A stretch of DNA of 35,825 nt from an uncultured Roseiflexaceae bacterium (GTDB lineage: Bacteria > Chloroflexota > Chloroflexia > Chloroflexales > Roseiflexaceae), in assembly GCA_903889425.1 (NCBI GenBank), contig CAISXI010000384.1, positions 1 through 35,825 of the forward strand, given 5' to 3'. A program made the translations under genes and the position numbers. Numbering within the stretch: position 1 is the stretch's first letter; each line of letters opens with the position of its first letter. Shown here one piece after another: positions 1 to 8,810 of the stretch. The notes beneath the pieces are model-generated. The model made no database searches, had not been told where the DNA came from, and was given only the letters and a program-made list of their open reading frames with translations.

Positions 1-780
1 GCTATCCAAAACTTAGCCGCTACCGCTACCACGGTGTCGATTGCCTTCACCTATCAAGTGCGGTCCAACGGCGCATTGCAGGGTAGTCCGGCGACAACCA
101 CCGTCACCCTAGAAATTGCCGCCAATTCCAAAGCGAGCGTCCCTGGATGTGATAGTCTGAAAAACTCCGTCGGCAACAAAAATACCGCCACTGGTAGCGG
201 TATGCTGGCCAGTTCGGTTGGTTCGGCAGTGATTACTTCCACGGGTGGCAACATCGTCGCCATCAGCAAAGTACTCGGTGCTGGCTTAACCACTGCCACC
301 CCAGGCATCATGAGTGGTGGCACGACGGTCAATGTGCCATTTGTGCGCTATAGCGACAAATGTTATGTGCCAACGGTCAGCAATACTATCTGCCAAGGTA
401 CCACACGCCAACGCACCCTGTTTGCCGTACAAAACATTGGCAACGCAGCAGCCGCAGTCACAATGACCCTGTATAACCAAAAAGGTGAGTCTGTGGCAAC
501 CTACACCTCCCCATCAATCCCCGCCGGTGGCAAAGTCTCGTTGAGCCCAGTCAGTACATTAGCGCAACCACTTACCCTTACCGCTGCAACAAACGCAACT
601 GCATTTTCTGAGTTCGGTTATTGGTGCCCTGCGATTACCGATGCCCAAGCCAGCTGTACCGTTGCCTATGCCGGCAGTGCCTCGTTTACCAGTAGCAGCG
701 CAATTGCCGTCATCACCCGGGTCTTGACCATGAGCCCACTCGGACCGAGTGGCGACGACTACAACGGTATCCCCGAATAG
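1..780 (+). CDS. Secreted or surface protein, 5'-truncated by the window edge
   Basis: The frame is open from the first base, so the true start lies outside the window; a GTG at 34 is only an internal possibility. The visible 259 residues are rich in Ala, Thr, Ser, Val and Gly, low in charge, and contain five cysteines, which suits an extracytoplasmic beta-rich protein. The stretch around AVQNIGNAAAAVTMTLYNQ and SIPAGGKVSL looks like an Ig/FN3-like beta-sandwich of the kind found in secreted Chloroflexota proteins; this is inference from residue pattern only. No enzyme motif is visible. The stop lies 6 bp from the stop of the convergent regulator gene, and no terminator hairpin separates them. 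Function not recognised. Confidence 0.75.
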   Translation, partial: AIQNLAATATTVSIAFTYQVRSNGALQGSPATTTVTLEIAANSKASVPGCDSLKNSVGNKNTATGSGMLASSVGSAVITSTGGNIVAISKVLGAGLTTATPGIMSGGTTVNVPFVRYSDKCYVPTVSNTICQGTTRQRTLFAVQNIGNAAAAVTMTLYNQKGESVATYTSPSIPAGGKVSLSPVSTLAQPLTLTAATNATAFSEFGYWCPAITDAQASCTVAYAGSASFTSSSAIAVITRVLTMSPLGPSGDDYNGIPE

Positions 781-786
781 TCGCAC

Positions 787-1989
787 TTACGGCATCACTG
801 GCACAAACGTCTGATAGACCGCTTGATAGGCATTAATTATCGTGCCATCGAGATTGGGCATAATCAATTGCGCCTGCCAGGTGACCACTTGTCGTCCCAA
901 TGCAATTTGCGTTGGGACGATTTGTTTGCTCACCACCCCTTGGCCGGGCACATAGGCCCACAAGGCAGGCGTCGCCGCATCGATTACCAAAATAGAACCC
1001 AGCACTGTCGTCACCGCCCCGCGCGACCACACGAATGGTAAATCACGATCGGCGACCCAGCGTTGCGCCGCTGCATCCAAACGCCAGACATGCGCACCAT
1101 CCCCAAACAAATAAACCACACCTTCCAACACCACCAACTGTACATCGGCTACTGCATACGTAAAATCAACCCTAGGCTGCCACGATTGCGCTTGTGGTGA
1201 TAGTGTCCACGCAGAGAGACCGGCAGTCGCCGAAATCTGCCCCAGCACCAGTAATGATCCATCCACACGTACGACACCAGCCACCGTTACGCCAGCAGGG
1301 AGCATTGGTTGTACCTGCCACGATTTGCCATCCCAACGCCACACACCGCGACCATCATCACTCCCCACCACCCACAACCCCGCCCCGTCAGCCCAGGCCT
1401 TGGCACCGGTTGGCACCACAAACGGCAAATCAGCAAGGACAATCCATGTGCGGGTGACGCCATCAAATTGGAGCCACTGGGCACTGTGATTGCCGGTAAA
1501 CGTATACAATTGCCCAGCATACACCACCAATTGTTGGTCTGGCTGGGGATTGGGTAGTGCTGGCAGTCGCGCCCAGCGCGTAGGAGCTGAGGATTGTTGG
1601 CGAATCACTGGGGTTACTGGGGTTTGGGTCGTCCACCACACCAGGCCGCCCCCACCAATCAGCACCACTATACCCGCCGCAAGCAACCATCCCCAACGTG
1701 GCACCAGCACTGGGCGCATCGTATCGGCAGGGACTATTAGCGGGGGCGGCGGTTCAACAATTGGTGCAGGCGCTACGGGCTGGTTTTCCACTATCAGCAG
1801 GCCATGTCGTACCGCATACAGGCTGGCTTCGGTCCGTGAGGCCACATTTATTTTTACAAAAATATTGCGTACATGCACTTTGACGGTGTTGTCACTGATA
1901 TCGAGCTGTCCCGCGATTTGGCGATTACTCAGCCCTTGGGCGACGAGGAGCAAAATCTGCAATTCACGCTCACTGAGTTCGCTGTTCAT
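787..1989 (-). CDS. Membrane-anchored LuxR-type regulator with C-terminal Kelch-like propeller
   Basis: This 400-aa protein starts directly with a LuxR/GerE helix-turn-helix (residues 1-65, with LSERELQILLLVAQGLSN and DNTVKVHVRNIF) and has no receiver domain. A Pro-rich linker (about 71-97) leads to one hydrophobic segment (about 99-120), then about 270 residues of Trp- and Gly-rich repeats (for example VWRWDGKSWQ, VWRLDAAAQRWV) that read as five or six Kelch-like blades. The predicted topology is a cytoplasmic DNA-binding head and an external sensor, like the CadC/ToxR design but with a GerE head. Its ATG overlaps the stop of the upstream membrane-protein gene by 4 bp (ATGA), so the two are co-transcribed and translationally coupled. 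Ligand and targets are unknown. Confidence 0.85.
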   Translation of the reverse strand: MNSELSERELQILLLVAQGLSNRQIAGQLDISDNTVKVHVRNIFVKINVASRTEASLYAVRHGLLIVENQPVAPAPIVEPPPPLIVPADTMRPVLVPRWGWLLAAGIVVLIGGGGLVWWTTQTPVTPVIRQQSSAPTRWARLPALPNPQPDQQLVVYAGQLYTFTGNHSAQWLQFDGVTRTWIVLADLPFVVPTGAKAWADGAGLWVVGSDDGRGVWRWDGKSWQVQPMLPAGVTVAGVVRVDGSLLVLGQISATAGLSAWTLSPQAQSWQPRVDFTYAVADVQLVVLEGVVYLFGDGAHVWRLDAAAQRWVADRDLPFVWSRGAVTTVLGSILVIDAATPALWAYVPGQGVVSKQIVPTQIALGRQVVTWQAQLIMPNLDGTIINAYQAVYQTFVPVMP

Positions 1990-3887
1990 CGTGGCACCGC
2001 AAAAATCGTCACATCACCCACCCGGTATAGCTCAACCAATTCAGGGTTATCACGCAACGTATCGCTTTTGGCGGCGGTGCCCCGATTGGTGGCATAGATG
2101 GTGGTTATGTCAGGATGGTTTTGCAAGAACGTCTGCAATGCCGGCCAACTCCCATCGGCATCACGAATTTGTCCGGTTTGCACGCTGATTTGCTGTACCC
2201 AGTCATCAGCACCATAGGTATAAAGTACTGGTGGTGTAGTGACCTGGCGCCCCGTCAACGGCAACGCCCACCAGCCCCCATCGCTGCCGCGATCAATCTG
2301 CCACATCCAGCCACTGGCATTGGTAAGTATCACGGCATCTTTGGGGAGATTGGCATCAATCCACTGCATGGCATTGAGATCATCTGCGGTGGCGATGATG
2401 GTTTCGTCATTGACTACCTGTTGCAAATCACTCGCACTCATCACTGCCAGCACGGCCACCGCTAACGCCACCACAATCTGCCAGCGTGGTACACGTACCA
2501 CAATCCAACCGAGTAGCCAGGCAATCGTCAAACCGATTGGCACGTACAGCGCCGTAATTACGGTTTCATTAGTAAAAAACGAAATATAGGGCAAACCAAT
2601 CAACACTGGATTCGCCAATAGCATGACCACCAGCACCCAAAGCATAATCTGGGCGATACGCAGATTGCGTTGGCGCACGCCCCACCAGACCGCTACCAGC
2701 AACGCCGGTACTAACCAGCGATTGTTGCGCGCCCAAAAGAGTCCGTCGATGAATGCGTTGTGACTAGAATTCCCCACCACATGCATTGCCGAGGCGCCAG
2801 CACCAGCCCGCACTTGACTCGCCACAAACCACCACCATGGTAACGTCACCAGCAGTGCGAGCCCGGCCGCCCACCACGCCCTTTTGGGCACCTGCATATA
2901 CCGTATCAGGCAGGCCACTCCCCACGTCAACGCCAGTACAAATACCACCATATGCACGAGGCTGAGCCCCGCCAGCACAATGGCGACCCATACCCAGCCG
3001 CGCTCACGCGTGTCTTGCCACAATGATTCGATGGCCACCATGGCGATGGGCAGCCACGCCATCCCCATCAACAACGTATATCGTCCCCAACTGAGGTAGT
3101 AGGCCGGCATAATCGAAATCAAGCCAATCACGACGGCCGCCATAATCACTGCCGGCCACTGCCGCCACCATACCCATGCCAGCGCCGCCACACTTGCCAC
3201 TGCCAGCAGATTAAACACCTGCCCACCATACAACAATACCGCCACCAAATCAGCAGGGGTTAACCCACTCGCATGCAACAAGGCCGCACTAATACTGTGA
3301 TAACCACTGTGGTACGACAAATGAGTCACGGGTAAATACGGCACCAAACTCCACGGCGCATGCCCCTGCTCATAGGCCACCCGCATCAATAACGCATGGT
3401 GGACGGCATCGACCCAGGGCGGAAAAACCAACCCGGCGATTTGAGCATTGCGGGTCCATGCCACCAATCCCGCGACAATTATCGCCAAGGCGCCCCACCA
3501 CCGCCCCGGCGCCACCCAGGTACTATCACCCAGCATTGGCCACAAGCGCCGCAACGCCAGGATCGCAATCACTGGCAACCACCACTCGAGTAACCATGCT
3601 GGTATCGCCACCCCAATCGTAGCCGCCAACATATATACGACAGCAACCACGGTTGGACCAACCGCCGCCCCGAGCATCAATCGTCCCACCCGACTCGTAT
3701 GTGGCGCCGGAATGTATTGATGCAGCCACCACCCCGGTACAACCAACAATATACTCAATGCCACGCCCCATCGCGCCAAACCACCAACCAGCCATAACAA
3801 TACGGCCATCGTTGCGGTAACCATCACGATATTGCGCTGGGTCATTTGCGAAAATGGTGTCGTCACTCTCATGCCTTTCTCAATCAT
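1986..3887 (-). CDS. Large multipass membrane protein, possible glycosyltransferase-like (GT-C type)
   Basis: The 633-aa product has about a dozen or more hydrophobic segments spread over residues 15-510, followed by a soluble C-terminal part of about 130 residues. A loop after the first membrane segments contains AWTRNAQIAGLVFPPWVDAV and a His/Tyr-rich stretch (HLSYHSGYHSISAALLHASG). Such loops with aromatic and acidic residues occur in GT-C-fold enzymes and related Chloroflexota membrane proteins, so a lipid-linked sugar transferase is possible but not shown. The chosen ATG has no clear ribosome binding site; the in-frame ATG at 3872 is an alternative. The gene is followed by the LuxR-type regulator with a 4-bp overlap. 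Confidence 0.8.
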   Translation of the reverse strand: MIEKGMRVTTPFSQMTQRNIVMVTATMAVLLWLVGGLARWGVALSILLVVPGWWLHQYIPAPHTSRVGRLMLGAAVGPTVVAVVYMLAATIGVAIPAWLLEWWLPVIAILALRRLWPMLGDSTWVAPGRWWGALAIIVAGLVAWTRNAQIAGLVFPPWVDAVHHALLMRVAYEQGHAPWSLVPYLPVTHLSYHSGYHSISAALLHASGLTPADLVAVLLYGGQVFNLLAVASVAALAWVWWRQWPAVIMAAVVIGLISIMPAYYLSWGRYTLLMGMAWLPIAMVAIESLWQDTRERGWVWVAIVLAGLSLVHMVVFVLALTWGVACLIRYMQVPKRAWWAAGLALLVTLPWWWFVASQVRAGAGASAMHVVGNSSHNAFIDGLFWARNNRWLVPALLVAVWWGVRQRNLRIAQIMLWVLVVMLLANPVLIGLPYISFFTNETVITALYVPIGLTIAWLLGWIVVRVPRWQIVVALAVAVLAVMSASDLQQVVNDETIIATADDLNAMQWIDANLPKDAVILTNASGWMWQIDRGSDGGWWALPLTGRQVTTPPVLYTYGADDWVQQISVQTGQIRDADGSWPALQTFLQNHPDITTIYATNRGTAAKSDTLRDNPELVELYRVGDVTIFAVPR

Positions 3888-3914
3888 CTTTTGTTATTTT
3901 AACGTGAATTTACT

Positions 3915-4030
3915 ATCTCGCACAGAGTGCGCAGAGAACGCAGAGCGAATGTACCCACTTCAAACTTTACCTCCTACTTCACGCTTCACGCTTCCTACTT
4001 CGTACCTCGCACAGGGTGCGCAGAGGGCAC
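3915..4030 (+). repeat. CGCAGAG-type blocks flanking TTC-anchored heptamers
   Basis: Two related blocks (3915-3946, reading CTCGCACAGAGTGCGCAGAG then AACGCAGAG; and 4004-4030, CTCGCACAGGGTGCGCAGAG) flank five 7-bp units (CTCCTAC, TTCACGC, TTCACGC, TTCCTAC, TTCGTAC; 3971-4005). A similar CGCAGAG block and longer heptamer arrays occur together near 22634-22818, so this looks like a degenerate copy of one dispersed composite repeat. Confidence 0.7.
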
Positions 4031-4075
4031 CATATCTCACCGTCATTGCATGGCGCTACCGGCGCAGTGCAATCT

Positions 4076-4102
4076 CCATTTTCCATTTTCCATTTTCCAT
4101 TT
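4076..4102 (+). repeat. CCATTTT heptamer microsatellite
   Basis: Four consecutive units of period 7 (CCATTTT, the last one incomplete) lie just upstream of the racemase operon. In the rotated frame TTCCATT the unit fits the TTC-anchored heptamer family seen elsewhere in the window. Confidence 0.7.
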
Positions 4103-4178
4103 GCTCCGTAATTCAGTCGCCACAAAGCTGTCGTAGAATAGACCAATCACCGATTTACCATCAGCCTGAGGTAGCCAC

Positions 4179-5120
4179 ATGCCCCATCCCATCGATATCA
4201 TCGATTCCCATACTGCCGGCGAACCAACCCGGCTGGTCATTGCCGGCGGCCCTGATTTGGGCGCTGGGCCCCTCGTTGAGCGCCTCGCCCGCCTCCGCCA
4301 CCACCACGATACCCTGCGCCGCACCGTCATCAACGAACCGCGCGGGAGCGATGTGCTCGTCGGCGCCCTACTCTGCCCCCCACACGACCCTAGTGCCAGC
4401 GCCGGCGTGATTTTTTTTAATAATGTGGGCTATTTGGGGATGTGTGGCCACGGCACCATCGGGTTGGTCGCTAGTTTGGCATACCTCGGGCGCATCACTG
4501 TCGGCGAACATCGCATCGAAACCCCCGTGGGCACGATTAGCGCCCAACTCCACCCTGACGGCAGTGTGACCGTCGCCAATGTCGCTTCCTATCGCCACGC
4601 CCAGCACGTCGCCCTCACCCTGCCCGATAGGCGCACCATCCATGGTGATGTGGCCTGGGGTGGCAATTGGTTCTTTTTGTGTCATGACCACGGCTATGAC
4701 CTGCACCACGACACTATCGCGACGCTCACCCAGGCCGCCAATACCATTCGCCAGGCACTGGTCGCCAACGGGATTACGGGCGTTGACAACGCCGAAATCG
4801 ACCACATCGAATTATTCGGGTCCGCCGCACCCGGCGCCGATAGCCGCAGCTTTGTGCTTTGCCCTGGTGATGCCTACGACCGCTCACCGTGTGGTACCGG
4901 CACCAGCGCCAAGCTGGCCTGCCTCGCCGCCGACGGCCTCCTCGCCCCCGACCACGAATGGATCCAAGAAAGCATCATCGGTAGCCGATTCCAAGCCCGC
5001 TATCGCCGTGATGATGCTGGGCAGATTTGGCCGCTGATTACTGGTCGGGCCTATGTCACCATGGTTGGGCAAATCATCACCGACCCCGCCGACCCTTTTG
5101 TCAATGGCATCCAACGATGA
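4179..5120 (+). CDS. Proline racemase family, 4-hydroxyproline 2-epimerase type
   Basis: The 313-aa protein carries both cysteines that act as the acid/base pair in this family: Cys89 in [10 protein letters not shown] and Cys238 in [11 protein letters not shown]. Keeping the second Cys argues against the trans-3-hydroxyproline dehydratase branch, which has Thr there. The N-terminal [10 protein letters not shown] is typical of 4-hydroxyproline epimerases, which convert trans-4-hydroxy-L-proline into cis-4-hydroxy-D-proline in the cytoplasm. Length is normal. The ATG at 4179 is the natural start, although its ribosome binding site is weak. The stop overlaps the start of the following flavoprotein gene by 4 bp (ATGA). 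The neighbouring three-subunit dehydrogenase would oxidise the epimerised product, which strongly supports a hydroxyproline rather than a proline role. Confidence 0.88.
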   Translation: MPHPIDIIDSHTAGEPTRLVIAGGPDLGAGPLVERLARLRHHHDTLRRTVINEPRGSDVLVGALLCPPHDPSASAGVIFFNNVGYLGMCGHGTIGLVASLAYLGRITVGEHRIETPVGTISAQLHPDGSVTVANVASYRHAQHVALTLPDRRTIHGDVAWGGNWFFLCHDHGYDLHHDTIATLTQAANTIRQALVANGITGVDNAEIDHIELFGSAAPGADSRSFVLCPGDAYDRSPCGTGTSAKLACLAADGLLAPDHEWIQESIIGSRFQARYRRDDAGQIWPLITGRAYVTMVGQIITDPADPFVNGIQR

Positions 5121-6220
5121 GCCAATCACACGTCATCATCATCGGCGGTGGCATCGTCGGCTGTGCCTGCGCCCAGCGCCTCGCCGCAACCGGCTGGCGC
5201 GTCACCCTAATCGAACGTGACACCATCGGTAGTGGTGCCACTGCCGCCGGTATGGGACAAATCGTCGCCCTCGATGATTCGCCGGCCGAATTCGCCTTGA
5301 CGGCTGATTCGCAACGGCGCTGGCATGCCCTCGGCCAAGCCAACCCCCTCGTCCACGAATACACTCCCTGTGGCACGATTTGGGTGGCCAGTGATGACGA
5401 AGAGCTGGCCATGGCCGCCGCCAAAGTGCCCAACTACCACGCCGCCGGACTACACGCCGAGCTCCTCGATGCCGCCGCCCTCTACCGCCATGAACCCAAC
5501 CTGCGCCCCGGTTTGCCCGGCGGTCTGCGGATTGCCGGCGATGCGGTGGTCTATCCGTCACGCAGTGCGGACTGGCTGTGGCAACAGACCGGCGGCACGT
5601 TGATCCACGCCGCAGTCACTGCCATTCATGCCGGTGGCGTCACCCTCGCCGATGGCCGCCATTTGCATGCCGATGCGGTGGTACTAGCGACGGGCTCACG
5701 CACCCGTGACCTCGTGCCGGCCCTGCCCATCCGCCCCAAAAAAGGGCATCTCGTCATCACTGACCGCTACCCCGGCTTCATCCACCACCAAGTGGCCGAA
5801 ATGGGCTACGTCAAAAACGCCCATCTCGCCGACGTCGATTCCGTCGCATTCAACGTGCAACCACGCGCCACCGGCCAAATTTTGATTGGGTCATGCCGCC
5901 AATACGACATCCACACCCCCGAAGTCGATCCCGTCATGCTCGGGCAGATGCTCCAACGTTGCCTCGAATTCATGCCAGCCCTCGCCACCTTGAGCTCACT
6001 GCGGGTCTGGACCGGCTACCGCGCCGCCACCCCTGACGGCCAGCCACTGATTGGCCCACATCCCCATCAGCCCGGCTTGTGGTTGGCCACCGGTCACGAA
6101 GGCTTGGGAATTACCACCTCACTAGGGACGGCCGACTTATTAGCGGCGTTAATGAATCACACCACTCCAGCCATCAACCCTACACCGTATTTACCCAGTC
6201 GTTTTTTTCCAGCACCATAA
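5117..6220 (+). CDS. DAO-family FAD oxidoreductase, D-hydroxyproline dehydrogenase beta-type subunit
   Basis: A 367-aa D-amino-acid-oxidase/glycine-oxidase-fold flavoprotein. The FAD-binding Rossmann motif is near the N-terminus ([18 protein letters not shown], residues 6-23) with the acidic strand end VTLIERD. The C-terminal FAD contact [14 protein letters not shown] and ATGHEGLGI are also typical. The start at 5117 was chosen because it places the Rossmann motif at residue 6 and overlaps the racemase stop by 4 bp; longer in-frame extensions run inside the racemase gene. With the [2Fe-2S] protein and second flavoprotein that follow, it matches the three-part cis-4-hydroxy-D-proline dehydrogenase described in Pseudomonas (also like HcnC of hydrogen cyanide synthase). 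It probably passes electrons from substrate through the complex to the respiratory chain. Confidence 0.87.
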   Translation: MSQSHVIIIGGGIVGCACAQRLAATGWRVTLIERDTIGSGATAAGMGQIVALDDSPAEFALTADSQRRWHALGQANPLVHEYTPCGTIWVASDDEELAMAAAKVPNYHAAGLHAELLDAAALYRHEPNLRPGLPGGLRIAGDAVVYPSRSADWLWQQTGGTLIHAAVTAIHAGGVTLADGRHLHADAVVLATGSRTRDLVPALPIRPKKGHLVITDRYPGFIHHQVAEMGYVKNAHLADVDSVAFNVQPRATGQILIGSCRQYDIHTPEVDPVMLGQMLQRCLEFMPALATLSSLRVWTGYRAATPDGQPLIGPHPHQPGLWLATGHEGLGITTSLGTADLLAALMNHTTPAINPTPYLPSRFFPAP

Positions 6221-6246
6221 TCACTATTATAAAAAAGTGAGCCGCC

Positions 6247-6510
6247 ATGGCGACCATTACCGTATTCATCAACAATCATCCCTACACCTGCGACGCCGGT
6301 AATAGTGTCGCAGGCGCAATTGCCCAAGCACACCAACAGCTTGTCACCACTCGCCAATCGGTCCATGGCATGCCGCGGACTGCTGTATGTGGCATGGGAA
6401 TTTGCTTTGAATGTCGCGTCACTATCAATAGCAACGCTCATCAACTCGCCTGCCAAACACCCGTCGCTACCGGCATGCAGATTACCTATGAGGAGACCGG
6501 GTATGCATAG
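6247..6510 (+). CDS. Small [2Fe-2S] protein, dehydrogenase gamma-type subunit
   Basis: An 87-aa ferredoxin-like protein with cysteines at 48, 53, 56 and 69 (C-x4-C-x2-C-x12-C, core VCGMGICFECRV). This is the pattern of the small subunits of D-hydroxyproline dehydrogenase and of HcnA. It would relay electrons within the complex. It begins 26 bp after the preceding flavoprotein and overlaps the next one by 8 bp, fitting a single operon and stoichiometric synthesis. There is no clear ribosome binding site in front of the ATG; the short spacer has a weak 5-bp inverted repeat (TCACT...AGTGA). Confidence 0.88.
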   Translation: MATITVFINNHPYTCDAGNSVAGAIAQAHQQLVTTRQSVHGMPRTAVCGMGICFECRVTINSNAHQLACQTPVATGMQITYEETGYA

Positions 6511-7753
6511 CTACGACGTCATCATCATCGGTGCCGGCCCTGCCGGCATGCATGCCGCCCAGGCCCTCGCCAGCCGCGGCCAACAAGTCGCCCTAATCGA
6601 CGACAACCCCGCTGCCGGCGGGCAAATCTGGCGGGGCGTCAACAATCACGCAACCCAATCAGCCCGTGCGGCCTTGCACTCGCCCCTGATCACCACCTAC
6701 TACCAAACCCGCGTCATCGCCACCTTGGCGGCGCAACAATTGCTGGTCGAAACGCCCAATGACGCCCATTTATTGCATTACCGCCATCTCGTCATTGCCA
6801 GTGGTGCCCGCGAACTGCTGTTGCCGGTGGCGGGCTGGACGCTCCCCGGAGTCACGGGGATTGGTGGTCTACAAGCGCTTGTCAAAGCAGGTATGCCCAT
6901 CACCGGCAAACGAGTCGTGATTGCCGGCACCGGTCCACTCATTTGGCCGGTGGCGGCGTTTTTGCGCACACATGGTGCCCACATCGTGGCCATCGCCGAG
7001 CAACAATCGTTGCCCCGCTTAGTGCGTTTTGGACTGCATCTGGCCCGTTATCCTGGCAAACTCTGGCAGGCCATGAGCTATGCGACCCAACTGATAGGCG
7101 TGCCGTTTTGGCATGATAGTCATGTCATTGCCATCAGCGGTACAACACACAGCACCGGCGTACGCATCCAACGGGGAGAGCATCAATTCCAGCTGGCCTG
7201 CGATTATGTGGCGCTCGGCCACCACCTCGTTCCCAATCTCGACATCGCCCAATCCCTCGGATGCGCCACCACCCCCACCGCCATCACCACCACCGACCTG
7301 CTAGCCACCACCATCCCCCACGTTTATGCCATTGGCGAGGCCCGCGGCATCGGTGGGCTCGATTGTGCCATCGCCGAGGGGCACCTGGTGGCAGCCGTAA
7401 TTTGCCAAGACGCCAGCGCCAGCGCGCAGTGGCACCAGCGTGTCCAGACCGAGCGCCGCATCGCCACTGCCATCGCCGCCACCTTTACGCCACCCCACCT
7501 GCCCCCACTCGCGGCCGACACCATCGTCTGTCGCTGCGAAGATGTCAGCCATGGCCAGCTCCAGCACGCCCCCGATTGGCGCACGGCCAAACTGCAACAG
7601 CGCTGTGGCATGGGTCCTTGCCAAGGGCGGATTTGCGGCGCCGCCACCCAGCACCTGTATGGCTGGGGTCCCGATGCCGTGCGCCCGCCCCTACGCCCCG
7701 CCCGGGTGGCCACCCTTGCGTTGTTGCACGCCATTTCACCGACGGCCGAGTAG
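6503..7753 (+). CDS. FAD/NAD(P)-binding oxidoreductase with C-terminal [2Fe-2S] domain, alpha-type subunit
   Basis: A 416-aa protein with an N-terminal dinucleotide-binding motif (DVIIIGAGPAGMHAAQ, residues 5-20), a second Rossmann-like element (KRVVIAGTGPLIWPVAAFL) and a cysteine-rich C-terminal BFD-like domain (CRCED, then CGMGPCQGRICG). This arrangement is that of the large subunit of D-hydroxyproline dehydrogenase and of HcnB. The start at 6503 is preferred because AGGAG lies 7 nt upstream and the FAD motif then falls at residue 5; it overlaps the [2Fe-2S] gene by 8 bp. The protein should complete the complex encoded by the two genes before it. No hcn-type cyanide role is suggested, given the racemase neighbour. 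Confidence 0.87.
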   Translation: MHSYDVIIIGAGPAGMHAAQALASRGQQVALIDDNPAAGGQIWRGVNNHATQSARAALHSPLITTYYQTRVIATLAAQQLLVETPNDAHLLHYRHLVIASGARELLLPVAGWTLPGVTGIGGLQALVKAGMPITGKRVVIAGTGPLIWPVAAFLRTHGAHIVAIAEQQSLPRLVRFGLHLARYPGKLWQAMSYATQLIGVPFWHDSHVIAISGTTHSTGVRIQRGEHQFQLACDYVALGHHLVPNLDIAQSLGCATTPTAITTTDLLATTIPHVYAIGEARGIGGLDCAIAEGHLVAAVICQDASASAQWHQRVQTERRIATAIAATFTPPHLPPLAADTIVCRCEDVSHGQLQHAPDWRTAKLQQRCGMGPCQGRICGAATQHLYGWGPDAVRPPLRPARVATLALLHAISPTAE

Positions 7754-7855
7754 TTTTTTTCATAAGGCTATTGACAAAAAATAACCCGGCTGCGACGGGA
7801 ATCGACAACAGGAATTACGCTAATCAGCCGAGCCATTCACCAGAAAGTGTGACCC

Positions 7856-8788
7856 ATGACCAGTTTTTCTATTGCCAATGCCCCTTGTTCGTGGGGTACC
7901 CTCGAATTTGCCGGTCTCAGCGGTGAACGCATCAGCTCCACCCAAATGCTCGACGAACTGGTCGCCACCGGCTATACCGGCACCGAACTAGGCGATTGGG
8001 GCTTTATGCCTACCGACCCCAGCCAACTCGCTGCCACACTCCAGCACCGTCAGCTCACCCTGATTGGTGCCTTTGTCCCGGTGGCGTTACAAGGGGATGC
8101 TACCCAAATCGCCACCGCCACCGATCACGCCCAACGCACCGCCGAGCTACTGGCCCGCACCGCCCAAATCCTCGGGCAAGCACACGCACCGTTACTCATC
8201 CTAGCAGATGCAAATGGCACCGATCCAATACGCACGGCCAACGCGGGCAGAATCACGGGTCACACACCTTCTGGTGTCATCGTCCAAGCCGCCAAGGTCG
8301 CCAGCGAAGTCGCCCGGACGGTATATGCGGCCAGCGGCGTACGGAGCGCCTTCCATCACCATTGCGCCGGTATCATCGAAACCCCCGATGAAGTTCGCCG
8401 CTTCCTCATGCACTGCGACAATGACGTGCTTGGTCTCGTTTTTGACACTGGTCATATGCTCTATGGGTCCGGCGACAATACCACCGATATTGCTACGCTC
8501 CTGCACGAATTTGCCCCCCACGTGCGCCTCGTGCACTTCAAAGATTGTCAGCCCCAGATTGCCACTCGCACCCGCCACGACCAGCTCGATTACTTTGCCG
8601 CCATCCAAGCCGGGATTTTTTGTGAGCTGGGGCGGGGCGCCGTCGATTTCGCCGCCATCACCCGCACCCTCACCACCATCGGCTATCAGGGCTGGATTGT
8701 GGTTGAGCAAGACGTCCTGCCCGGCATGGGCGAACCCCGCATCAGTGCCGCACACAACCGCGACTATCTCCGTAGCATCGGTCTCTAA
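7856..8788 (+). CDS. IolE-like TIM-barrel protein (sugar isomerase/epimerase family)
   Basis: A 310-aa xylose-isomerase-like (AP endonuclease 2 superfamily) protein. The C-terminal half resembles inosose dehydratase IolE closely in pattern: FHHHCAGIIETPDEV, VFDTGHMLYGSGD, VRLVHFKDC, and GYQGWIVVEQD, which supply the usual metal-binding Glu, Asp and His. The N-terminus has NAPCSWGTLEF, typical of the group. It probably acts on a keto-sugar or cyclitol in the cytoplasm; the substrate cannot be told. The 102-bp gap after the dehydrogenase genes has no convincing terminator. Why a cyclitol-type enzyme sits next to hydroxyproline genes is unclear. Confidence 0.82.
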   Translation: MTSFSIANAPCSWGTLEFAGLSGERISSTQMLDELVATGYTGTELGDWGFMPTDPSQLAATLQHRQLTLIGAFVPVALQGDATQIATATDHAQRTAELLARTAQILGQAHAPLLILADANGTDPIRTANAGRITGHTPSGVIVQAAKVASEVARTVYAASGVRSAFHHHCAGIIETPDEVRRFLMHCDNDVLGLVFDTGHMLYGSGDNTTDIATLLHEFAPHVRLVHFKDCQPQIATRTRHDQLDYFAAIQAGIFCELGRGAVDFAAITRTLTTIGYQGWIVVEQDVLPGMGEPRISAAHNRDYLRSIGL

Positions 8789-8810
8789 CACCCCTATCAG
8801 GAGCATATCC

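Larger units (their letters stand above)
3888..4178. other. Intergenic region built of short repeats, divergent promoter region
   Basis: This 291-bp spacer separates the minus-strand membrane-protein gene from the plus-strand racemase gene. It holds CGCAGAG-type blocks (3915-3946 and 4004-4030), TTC-anchored heptamers (3971-4005) and four CCATTTT heptamers (about 4076-4102). A TAGAAT at 4134-4139 could be a -10 box for the racemase operon, but the matching -35 position is poor. No protein-coding gene is supported here. Confidence 0.6.

Noticed and set aside
5027-5116. N-terminal extension of the DAO-type subunit
   Set aside because: It runs inside the racemase gene and precedes a normal Rossmann start; the ATG at 5117 gives the expected overlap.
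6503-7753. Cyanide synthesis (hcnABC-like) instead of hydroxyproline oxidation
   Set aside because: The subunit types are similar, but the directly coupled epimerase with both catalytic Cys residues points to D-hydroxyproline as substrate.
7771-7776. Perfect TTGACA as a promoter for the IolE-like gene
   Set aside because: No -10-like hexamer is found at 15-19 bp; the region is GC-rich there.
7261-7926. 221-codon plus-strand frame in another register
   Set aside because: It is His-, Pro- and Arg-rich, crosses a clear stop and start of real genes, and has no domain pattern.
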